From: an uncultured Cellvibrionales bacterium
GTDB lineage: Bacteria; Pseudomonadota; Gammaproteobacteria; Pseudomonadales; GM7GCV1
DNA: 64,000 nucleotides
NCBI GenBank assembly: GCA_913063225.1
Contig: CAJXYP010000013.1
Span: forward strand, 1-64,000
Direction: 5' to 3'
Under the pieces are notes generated by a model. It searched no databases. It was not told the DNA's origin and saw nothing but the letters and a program-made list of their open reading frames with translations. Positions 56,099 through 64,000 of this stretch are shown here, in pieces. Positions within the stretch are counted from its first letter, which is position 1. Each line of letters begins with the position of its first letter. Position numbers and translations under genes: made by a program.

Positions 56099-58441
56099 AT
56101 GATAATAATCAAACGAATAAATAGAGTTATCGGTACCGCTTCACTTATTGGCGCATCTCTAGTGTTGGCTTCTTGTGGTGGCGGTAATTCATCAAGTTTA
56201 GTAAACACACCTGTAGTCCCGGGTGCTAGCGACCCTGAATCTTCTAGAATCAATTTTGATGCGGGCTTAGGCGTTATACCTCTGCCGAGTGACTTGCTCT
56301 TTTCGGGAACTGCGGACGGCACACTTGAGCCACCAGATGAAGTTGCTGGTCGAGCGGCTGGTTCTATCGATTACGGCAATCCCGGAGCTGCACTTGGTGG
56401 CGCAGATGGCTGGTCAACCATGCTGCCTATGCAGGTTGGTATGACTATGGCAGCTGGCGCGACTATTGATGCCACCACCGTTGGTGCTACGACGGTGGTA
56501 ATGATCGAGGCGGTCACACCTCCGTTAGATGGTACCGGAGCTGGATGTATCCCTATTGAACCCTTTGTAAGTTTGCCCCCGGGTCAGCCATGCGGTATAG
56601 CGGCACCCCTTACTTATGGAGTGGATTTTGTGGCAGTGGCGGGGACTGACAATATCGTTATAGCACCGCTTCATCCCTTAAAGGCAAAAACTACCTATGT
56701 AGTGGCGATTATGCCCGGTGTTATGGATTCAAGAGGCGAAGCGATTCTCGGATCTACTCAATATGAGCAAGTGACACGTGGCGATATTGATATTGACTTC
56801 CCTCCATTAGATTCACTACAAGATGCAGTCAATCTGTATGAAGTCTTAGTCGATATAGGTACCGGTGGTACCGGAGCGGCGCCAGGTGACGCACTTATAG
56901 CCAGTGCTTGGACTACCGGTTCAGTGGGTGATTCAGTAGTGGCAGCTACTAATGTTTTGGCGGCTTCTCCTCCTTCGATAAGCGGAATTGTTTCCGCGGG
57001 CGTTACGGTTGAACAAGCCTTCATAGGTCTTGGGCTTCTACCCGGAGCAGCTTTGGGAACAACTGCTCTGCAGTTTGCTGACTTATATGCGGGTTCGGTT
57101 ACTTTGCCCTATTACTCGGGAACACCTGCTGATGGCTCGGATCCAATAACAGATAATTGGAGAGCTATGTGTGATAACCCACTGGTGATTGCAGGTGCTG
57201 CTGCCGCTGGCGCATTGCCTGCTGCAGTGGAGCCAAACAACACCGCCTGTGGGCTGGTAAGTGGCGGAACACTGGGCGACTACGGCTTGGATACGGAGAG
57301 GAATTTAACCAAATACAATCCAATCCCTGCGGTGCGAGACAATGTAACTCTAGCGGTACAGATAACGGTACCAAACGGCGTCCCTGGGCCTTGGCCTGTG
57401 GTGATTTTACAGCACGGCATCACTGCTGATAAGGAAGGCTTTCTCGCTGCGACGGGTTCTCTTTCGGCAGCGGGCTTTGCTACCTTTGCCATCGATCACC
57501 CGCTTCATGGTAGCCGGGGTCTTATTAGTGCATCCAGCGGAGGAGCCGAAGTAAACGCCGGCACTAATGCTACGGTATATATGAATCTGGCGAATCTGCT
57601 TGTAGGTCGAGATAACCTAAATCAGAGCATGGCAGATATGCTCGGGTTACGGATGGCGATTGGCACAGGTATAACAGGTGCCCTTACCAACGCCAACTTT
57701 GACACAACTAATGTTCATGTATTTGGCATGTCTTTAGGTGGTATAAGCGCTACTGGATTTACGACGATGGCAAACTCCCTTAATCTCGGGCTAGATATCC
57801 AGAGTGCAGTGCTGAATGTGCCCGGAGGCGGCATAGTTCCTCTTCTTATTGAGTCTGGTGGTTTCGGACCATTGGTAGTCGGGTCGGTTGTAGCTGGCTC
57901 TGGTACTGATGTAGGTAACGCCTTTATAGCCTTCATTGGATCTAATACTCTCTGTGCTGGCAATTTGGGCTGCAATTACACTGATTTTTCTGCGACCTTG
58001 GATGCCACCTCTCTGGGAATAATTAGTCGCATAATGGCGCAATTCGCTTTCGCCGCACAAACCATTATTGATCCAGCTGATCCTAATAATTTCGCTGCGG
58101 GTTTGGCTGCCTTGGGCACGCCAATCTATATGGCTGAAGTGGTGGGTGACGGAATAAATAATTTGCCCGATCAGACTATTCCTAATCAAACATTTACTCC
58201 GGGTCTAACATTCGGTGGAACTGAGCCCCTAGCGGCCTTTTTAGGTCTAGCCGGTGTTGATGTAGATAATTCCGGTGCGGCTAGCGGCATTGTTCGATTT
58301 ACTGATGGTAGTCACAGTTCGCTTTTATATCCTGCGACCAGCGCAGGGGTAACTGCAGAAATGCAGACTCAGGCAGCAACTTTTCTTGCGGCTGGTGTTG
58401 TAGTTATTTCTGACGCAACAGATGTCTTGGATTTGCCTTAA
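56099..58441 (+). CDS. VolA/Pla-1-like extracellular lipase lipoprotein
   Basis: 780 aa; lipobox LVLASC-GGG; RINFDAGLGVIPLPSDLLFSG; LQHGITADKEGF; nucleophile elbow GMSLGGISATGF. Confidence 0.85.
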   Translation: MIIIKRINRVIGTASLIGASLVLASCGGGNSSSLVNTPVVPGASDPESSRINFDAGLGVIPLPSDLLFSGTADGTLEPPDEVAGRAAGSIDYGNPGAALGGADGWSTMLPMQVGMTMAAGATIDATTVGATTVVMIEAVTPPLDGTGAGCIPIEPFVSLPPGQPCGIAAPLTYGVDFVAVAGTDNIVIAPLHPLKAKTTYVVAIMPGVMDSRGEAILGSTQYEQVTRGDIDIDFPPLDSLQDAVNLYEVLVDIGTGGTGAAPGDALIASAWTTGSVGDSVVAATNVLAASPPSISGIVSAGVTVEQAFIGLGLLPGAALGTTALQFADLYAGSVTLPYYSGTPADGSDPITDNWRAMCDNPLVIAGAAAAGALPAAVEPNNTACGLVSGGTLGDYGLDTERNLTKYNPIPAVRDNVTLAVQITVPNGVPGPWPVVILQHGITADKEGFLAATGSLSAAGFATFAIDHPLHGSRGLISASSGGAEVNAGTNATVYMNLANLLVGRDNLNQSMADMLGLRMAIGTGITGALTNANFDTTNVHVFGMSLGGISATGFTTMANSLNLGLDIQSAVLNVPGGGIVPLLIESGGFGPLVVGSVVAGSGTDVGNAFIAFIGSNTLCAGNLGCNYTDFSATLDATSLGIISRIMAQFAFAAQTIIDPADPNNFAAGLAALGTPIYMAEVVGDGINNLPDQTIPNQTFTPGLTFGGTEPLAAFLGLAGVDVDNSGAASGIVRFTDGSHSSLLYPATSAGVTAEMQTQAATFLAAGVVVISDATDVLDLP

Positions 58442-58464
58442 CGGATGTTAGGTATCACCCAAAC

Positions 58465-58494
58465 AAAAAGCCGGATCAAATGATCCGGCTTTTT
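58465..58494 (+). terminator. Terminator after lipase gene
   Basis: aaaaagccggatcaaatgatccggcttttt. Confidence 0.85.
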
Positions 58495-58560
58495 CAATTC
58501 TGGGTGCTTCCCAATGCCCAGACAACTATACTTGCCCATCAATACTAATCTAACGCTCCT

Positions 58561-59181
58561 ATGGCTAGATCAAAGTCCAGCAGCCGCTGGCTGCAAGAAC
58601 ATTTCGCCGATCCTTTTGTTAAAAAATCGCAACAAGATGGCTATCGCTCGCGCGCGAGTTATAAGCTGATAGAAATTGACGATAAATACAAGTTACTTAA
58701 GCCCGCCAGCAGTGTGCTGGACCTAGGTGCAGCACCTGGCGGATGGACGCAGGTAGCCGCGCAGCGAGTGGGTTCAAAGGGCTTTGTACTGGCTACAGAT
58801 ATCCTTTTGATGGATACCGTGGCAGAAACGAATTTTATTCAAGGAGACTTTTCCGAAGATGAAGTTTTCGATCAGTTATTAGGCGAAATCGCTGATCGCC
58901 GATTAGACCTTGTAATGTCAGATATGGCCCCCAACTTAAGTGGTATGAAAGACATTGATCAACCTCGTTCTATGTACCTTGTAGAACTGGCTTTGGACAT
59001 TGCTACCAAGACATTGCGCCCTGGTGGCAGCTTTCTAACCAAGGTATTTCATGGCTCTGGTTTTGATGAGTTGTTCAAGCAAACACGAACCAGCTTTGAT
59101 AAGGTCACAGCAGTAAAACCCTCCGCTTCGCGACCTAGATCGCGGGAGACCTACATGCTAGCTAGAGGATTTAATGGTTAA
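58561..59181 (+). CDS. rlmE: 23S rRNA (uridine-2'-O)-methyltransferase
   Basis: [49 protein letters not shown]. Confidence 0.97.
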   Translation: MARSKSSSRWLQEHFADPFVKKSQQDGYRSRASYKLIEIDDKYKLLKPASSVLDLGAAPGGWTQVAAQRVGSKGFVLATDILLMDTVAETNFIQGDFSEDEVFDQLLGEIADRRLDLVMSDMAPNLSGMKDIDQPRSMYLVELALDIATKTLRPGGSFLTKVFHGSGFDELFKQTRTSFDKVTAVKPSASRPRSRETYMLARGFNG

Positions 59182-59218
59182 TACAAATTTACTTACAAGT
59201 TTATTGCGAGCTTTATAG

Positions 59219-61132
59219 ATGAACAATGATATGGCAAAAAATCTGATCCTTTGGCTGGTTATAGCTGCCGTGCTTATGGCGGTGTTTCAGAATTTGAATC
59301 AGGCACCGGGCCGCACTGAACTCAGCTACACAGAGTTTGTGAATCAGGTACAAGCGGGCAGCGTGCGATCCACCACTTTCGAAGGTGGGATTATTTACGG
59401 TGAAATGGATAACGGTGAATTGTTTCAGACGGTACGACCGGATCTAGCTGATGATCGTTTGATGAGCGATCTGCTAAACAATAATGTACTTGTTGAAGGC
59501 CGTCAGCCTGAGCAGCCCGGCTTGCTCATGCAGCTATTGATAGCCTCATTTCCCATCTTGTTAATTATCGGCGTATTTATGTTCTTTATGCGCCAAATGC
59601 AGGGCGGTGGCGGTGGTCGCGGTGGCCCTATGTCGTTTGGTAAAAGTAAGGCCAAATTGCTCAACGAAAACGAGATTAAAACAACTTTCGCCGATGTAGC
59701 GGGCGTTGATGAAGCCAAAGAAGATGTTGAAGAATTAGTTAACTATCTCAAAGACCCAGGCCGCTTTCAGCGATTGGGTGGTAAAATACCGCGCGGTATT
59801 TTGATGGTTGGTCCTCCAGGTACTGGTAAGACCTTACTTGCAAAAGCTATCGCTGGAGAGGCAAAGGTTCCTTTCTTTGCGATATCCGGTTCCGACTTTG
59901 TTGAAATGTTTGTTGGTGTTGGTGCTAGCCGAGTGCGAGATATGTTCGCCGAAGCCAAAAAGTCTGCGCCCTGTATTGTATTTATTGATGAAATCGACGC
60001 AGTCGGTCGTCATCGTGGCGGTGGCTACGGAGGTGGCAATGATGAGCGCGAGCAGACTCTGAATCAGATGCTGGTAGAGATGGACGGCTTCGAAGGTAAT
60101 GAAGGCGTTATTGTTATAGCCGCTACCAACAGACCAGACGTTTTAGACAAAGCTTTGTTGCGACCCGGTCGGTTTGACCGACAGGTCTATGTTGGCTTGC
60201 CAGATATTCGTGGCCGCGAACAAATACTTGAAGTGCATTTACGTAAGATTCCCTGTGATGATTCCGTTGACCCCAGTGTTGTGGCGCGAGGCACACCGGG
60301 CTTTTCAGGTGCGGATTTGGCAAACATAGCCAATGAAGCAGCCTTAAACGCTGCACGCGCCAATCGTCGCATGGTAACCATGGAAGACTTCGAGCAAGCC
60401 AGAGACAAACTTATGATGGGCGCAGAGCGCCGTAGCATGGTTATGTCCGTCGAAGAAAAAGCCAACACTGCTTATCATGAAGCAGGGCACGCGATTGTCG
60501 GTTGGACCATGCCTGAGCATGACCCCATTCATAAGGTAAGCATTATCCCGCGTGGTAGAGCCCTAGGTGTTACCCAGTTCCTACCGGAAGAAGATAAATA
60601 CAGTCTCAGCCGCAGAGGTATAACAAGTCAGCTTTGTTCGCTTTTTGGTGGGCGTATAGCTGAAGAATTGATCCTTGGCGAAGACGGCGTAACCACGGGC
60701 GCACAGAACGATATCGAGCGCGCAACTCAACTGGCGCGCAATATGGTCACGCAATGGGGCTTATCCGCGAAACTGGGGCCTTTGCACTACGGTGAAGAGG
60801 CATCCCAGAATGGCATGCCTGGAGGCAAGAATTACTCGGCCCAATCATCTAACGATATTGATGCAGAAGTGCGTCGTATAGTCGATGAAAGTTACGCAGA
60901 GGCGCAGAAGATTCTTGAGCAGAATATTGATATCTTGCACGCCATGAAAGCGGCATTAATGGAGTACGAAACCATTGACAGCGATCAGGTAGAAGACTTA
61001 ATGAAGCGCGTAAAAGTACGTCCGCCAAAAGATTGGGATACCCCCGTAAGTCCTAATCCAAAAGACGATATGCCCGCCCCGGAGTCTTCTGATGATGCAT
61101 CTCCAATAGGTGATGCGGCCGAAGAAATTTGA
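59219..61132 (+). CDS. ftsH: ATP-dependent zinc metalloprotease FtsH
   Basis: [28 protein letters not shown]. Confidence 0.98.
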   Translation: MNNDMAKNLILWLVIAAVLMAVFQNLNQAPGRTELSYTEFVNQVQAGSVRSTTFEGGIIYGEMDNGELFQTVRPDLADDRLMSDLLNNNVLVEGRQPEQPGLLMQLLIASFPILLIIGVFMFFMRQMQGGGGGRGGPMSFGKSKAKLLNENEIKTTFADVAGVDEAKEDVEELVNYLKDPGRFQRLGGKIPRGILMVGPPGTGKTLLAKAIAGEAKVPFFAISGSDFVEMFVGVGASRVRDMFAEAKKSAPCIVFIDEIDAVGRHRGGGYGGGNDEREQTLNQMLVEMDGFEGNEGVIVIAATNRPDVLDKALLRPGRFDRQVYVGLPDIRGREQILEVHLRKIPCDDSVDPSVVARGTPGFSGADLANIANEAALNAARANRRMVTMEDFEQARDKLMMGAERRSMVMSVEEKANTAYHEAGHAIVGWTMPEHDPIHKVSIIPRGRALGVTQFLPEEDKYSLSRRGITSQLCSLFGGRIAEELILGEDGVTTGAQNDIERATQLARNMVTQWGLSAKLGPLHYGEEASQNGMPGGKNYSAQSSNDIDAEVRRIVDESYAEAQKILEQNIDILHAMKAALMEYETIDSDQVEDLMKRVKVRPPKDWDTPVSPNPKDDMPAPESSDDASPIGDAAEEI

Positions 61133-61151
61133 GGCTCGTAAAGAGATAGAG

Positions 61152-61182
61152 ATGCCCTGCAGTAATGCGGGGCATTTTTTTA
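61152..61182 (+). terminator. Terminator between ftsH and folP
   Basis: atgccctgcagtaatgcggggcatttttttt-like hairpin plus T tract. Confidence 0.75.
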
Positions 61183-61207
61183 GCTGACTTTTTTAGCCGA
61201 CCCTGAT

Positions 61208-62050
61208 ATGAATATTCTCGAGCAAATCACAGTCGATAGCCCGCTAGTTATGGCGGTGCTGAATATCACTCCGGATTCGTTTTCGGACGGTGGTAATTTG
61301 TTTGATCAGGGAAAACCTCAACTCGATCTAATATTGTCTGCGGCAGAAGCGTTATTGAAATCTGGTGCAGATATATTGGATGTCGGTGGGGAATCGACTC
61401 GCCCTGGAGCGATAGTTCCAGCGGTTCAGGAAGAATTAGATCGCATTGCTCCGGTGGTGGAGTCGCTTTGGCAACACTTTGGTTGTGATATTTCGGTCGA
61501 TACCAGCAGGGCGGTGGTAATGCGACAGGCGTTGCAGTCTGGCGCTAAACTCATCAATGATGTACGTGCGCTAACTGAACCTGAAACCATATCAGTAGCA
61601 GCAGAGACCGGCGCAGAGCTTTGCCTGATGCATATGCAGGGTAGCCCGGATTCAATGCAGTACAGCCCGCAATATGTAGATGTGGTTGCAGAAGTGCAAC
61701 AGTATTTACAGAGCCGCGTAGAAGCCTGCATAGCAGCGGGCATTGATCGAAATAAAATCTGTATTGATCCGGGGTTTGGCTTTGGTAAAAGTCATCAGCA
61801 CAATATGCAGCTTATGCTGAACCTTGAACAATTTAAGGAGATGGACTTACCGCTCTTGGTGGGCGTCTCTCGAAAAGGCATGATTGGCGAACTCACGGGA
61901 AAGCCTCTTGAAGCTCGTCTAGCAGGCAGTGTCGCTATGGCGCAAATTGCGCTACAAGGCGGGGCCAATATCCTCAGAGTGCACGATGTTGCCGAGACCT
62001 GCGATATGATTAAGGTCTGGTCCGCAATTAAACAATTACAAGAAGGCTAA
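61208..62050 (+). CDS. folP: Dihydropteroate synthase
   Basis: VMAVLNITPDSFSDGGNLFD, GGESTRPGA, DPGFGFGKSHQHN. Confidence 0.97.
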   Translation: MNILEQITVDSPLVMAVLNITPDSFSDGGNLFDQGKPQLDLILSAAEALLKSGADILDVGGESTRPGAIVPAVQEELDRIAPVVESLWQHFGCDISVDTSRAVVMRQALQSGAKLINDVRALTEPETISVAAETGAELCLMHMQGSPDSMQYSPQYVDVVAEVQQYLQSRVEACIAAGIDRNKICIDPGFGFGKSHQHNMQLMLNLEQFKEMDLPLLVGVSRKGMIGELTGKPLEARLAGSVAMAQIALQGGANILRVHDVAETCDMIKVWSAIKQLQEG

Positions 62051-63391
62051 ATGATCAAAAAATACTTTGGAACCGATGGAATACGAGGGGAAGTGGGGCA
62101 ATACCCCATCACTCCCGATTTTATGATGCAACTTGGTTGGGCTGCTGGACAAGTCCTGATGGCCTCCAGTGATAGCAAAAGGGTGCTTATAGGTAAGGAT
62201 ACGCGCGTATCCGGATATATGTTCGAGTCTGCGCTTGAGGCTGGGCTTATCGCCGCTGGCGCCGAAGTAGGCCTGCTGGGACCGATGCCAACCCCGGCGA
62301 TTGCCTATCTCACTAGAACCTTCCACGCTGCTGCGGGCATCGTTATTAGCGCTTCTCACAACGCCTACCAAGATAATGGTATTAAATTCTTTTCCGCAGC
62401 CGGTTATAAATTGGGTGATTCGGTAGAGCTCGCCATTGAAGGCTATTTGGATCAACCTATTCAAACGCTCAGTTTAGACAAGCTCGGAAAGGCTTTCCGT
62501 ATTCCAGATGCCGCTGGCAGATATATTGAATACTGCAAAAGCACCGTGCCTCGTGATCTGAGTTTAGCGGGAATGCGCTTAGTGGTAGATTGCGGCAACG
62601 GCGCTACCTACCATATTGCTCCCAAAGTATTCCGTGAGCTTGGCGCCGACGTAATAACCATTGGTACTGATCCAGACGGTTTTAATATTAATCGAGACTG
62701 TGGATCTACCTCCCCGCAGAAACTCCAAGAAAGCGTTATGGCGGAAGGCGCTGATCTTGGCGTTGCGTTTGATGGAGATGGCGACCGACTAATAATGGTT
62801 GATCGCAAAGGTCAGTTAGTGGACGGCGATCAGCTTCTCTATTTAATAGCCAAGTTCCGCAAAGTGACCGGCAAGTGTGCCGGCGTGGTAGGCACCCTTA
62901 TGACCAACCTAGCCATCGAAAAACAATTAGTAAGTATGGGTATAGCCTTTGAACGCGCCCAAGTTGGCGATAGATATGTAATGCAAATGATGCGTGAACA
63001 CGGTTACTTCTTAGGCGGGGAGTCCTCTGGTCATATTATCTGCTCAGATAGAACCACCACGGGAGATGGTGTGGTCTCTGCGTTGCAAGTATTGGCAGCC
63101 TGCCGACATTTTGAAATTCCGTTAGACGAAGCAATATCAGAAGTGGTGATGTTCCCTCAGGTGCTGGTTAACGTTAAAACACAGGGGAGGTCTGATTTGC
63201 AGTCTGATAGCAAGGTACAACTTGCAGTGCAATCTGCACAGAAAAAGCTAGCGGGTAGCGGTAGGGTCCTACTCCGTCCTTCGGGTACCGAGCCAGTAAT
63301 TCGCGTTATGGTTGAAGGCGAAGACTATGCGTTGGTGACTAGTTTGGCCGAGGAAGTTGCTCAGGTAGTTAGCCTCTCCGCGAACAGTTAA
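62051..63391 (+). CDS. glmM: Phosphoglucosamine mutase
   Basis: [54 protein letters not shown]. Confidence 0.97.
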   Translation: MIKKYFGTDGIRGEVGQYPITPDFMMQLGWAAGQVLMASSDSKRVLIGKDTRVSGYMFESALEAGLIAAGAEVGLLGPMPTPAIAYLTRTFHAAAGIVISASHNAYQDNGIKFFSAAGYKLGDSVELAIEGYLDQPIQTLSLDKLGKAFRIPDAAGRYIEYCKSTVPRDLSLAGMRLVVDCGNGATYHIAPKVFRELGADVITIGTDPDGFNINRDCGSTSPQKLQESVMAEGADLGVAFDGDGDRLIMVDRKGQLVDGDQLLYLIAKFRKVTGKCAGVVGTLMTNLAIEKQLVSMGIAFERAQVGDRYVMQMMREHGYFLGGESSGHIICSDRTTTGDGVVSALQVLAACRHFEIPLDEAISEVVMFPQVLVNVKTQGRSDLQSDSKVQLAVQSAQKKLAGSGRVLLRPSGTEPVIRVMVEGEDYALVTSLAEEVAQVVSLSANS

Positions 63392-63488
63392 TTGGCCTAG
63401 GAAATGGGTCTGAATTTCAGGCCTTATTTTGCTTGAGGACAAACCGCAACTCCGTTAACATTCACGCCCATTTTTCGAGGGCCTGACC

Positions 63489-64000
63489 TTGGTATCTTCT
63501 GTTTTTGTTGTCGGCAATTGGAAAATGAACGGTTCAGTCTTATTGGCCGGCGATTTTTCTACGGAATTGCGTCGAATACAGCCTGAATTGGCGACGGAAG
63601 TGCAGATAGCTCTCTGTGTTCCCGACACTTTATTGGTGTCTTTTGATCTTGATAAAAAGATTCGCATAGGAGCGCAGAACCTATCGGAGTTTGACGCCGG
63701 AGCTTACACAGGTGAGGTTTCGGCAAACCTGCTTACAGAGCAGGGCTGCCATTTGGTTATTGTGGGGCATTCAGAACGGCGACAGCTGTTTTCAGAAAGC
63801 TCAGAGCAGGTTGCCAAAAAGGCGGCGCAAGCTTTGCGCAATGGTTTAACCCCGATTGTTTGTATCGGTGAGACCGGCGAGCAGAGAGAAGAAGGTAAAA
63901 CTTTTGCAGTAATTGGCGAGCAGTTGCTCGCAGTACAGCAAGAGCTAGGTGAGGCCGGAATGGCTTCTATTTGGCTAGCATACGAGCCGGTTTGGGCAAT
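63489..64000 (+). CDS. tpiA: Triosephosphate isomerase (3'-partial; TTG start likely)
   Basis: Not in ORF track; reading the frame gives VVGNWKMNGS...GAQNLSEFDAGAYTGEVSANLL...VIVGHSERRQLFSES...CIGETGEQREEGKT...WLAYEPVWAI. Confidence 0.93.
   Translation, partial: MVSSVFVVGNWKMNGSVLLAGDFSTELRRIQPELATEVQIALCVPDTLLVSFDLDKKIRIGAQNLSEFDAGAYTGEVSANLLTEQGCHLVIVGHSERRQLFSESSEQVAKKAAQALRNGLTPIVCIGETGEQREEGKTFAVIGEQLLAVQQELGEAGMASIWLAYEPVWA

Noticed and set aside
57791-58189. 132-aa minus-strand ORF
   Set aside because: Antisense to the lipase coding region; no signal of a real product.
58495-58560. Sigma32 promoter upstream of rlmE-ftsH
   Set aside because: Only a weak CTTGCCC with poor spacing to a -10-like element; not comparable to the clpB/grpE/dnaK sites.

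Overview
The window is a gene-dense gammaproteobacterial chromosome segment of about 64 kb. It carries a housekeeping backbone whose order resembles Pseudomonas and relatives: ispB | rplU-rpmA-obg-proB-(HisC-like)-rpsT-murJ-ribF-ileS-lspA-fkpB-ispH | [pilE/pilS remnants] | nadE-bamD-rluD-pgeF-clpB | ilvI-ilvH-ilvC | recN-grpE-dnaK-dnaJ-dapB-carA-carB-greA-yhbY | rlmE-ftsH-folP-glmM-tpiA. I saw no rRNA, tRNA, CRISPR array, transposase or prophage. Most notable observations: (1) a probable type IV pilus deletion scar, where the N-terminal half of pilS abuts the C-terminal part of a pilE-like pilin exactly where a pilR/fimT/fimU/pilVWXY1 cluster is expected. (2) An outer-membrane beta-barrel gene interrupted by a 31-bp insertion of 8-bp repeats, next to an (AGCC)5 tract. 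Removing the 31 bp in silico restores one ORF, and the downstream cupredoxin gene appears frameshifted in its signal peptide. (3) A perfect 39-bp palindrome (19-bp arms, 1-bp centre) in the adjacent divergent promoter region. (4) Sigma32-type promoters, all with 13-nt spacers, before clpB, grpE and dnaK; the grpE one forces a TTG start, and clpB has an unusual 12-nt repeat 5'UTR. (5) A possible attenuator or switch leader upstream of carA. (6) A TonB receptor plus VolA/Pla-1-like lipase pair inserted between yhbY and rlmE. All family assignments come from reading the translated sequences; no database search was run.
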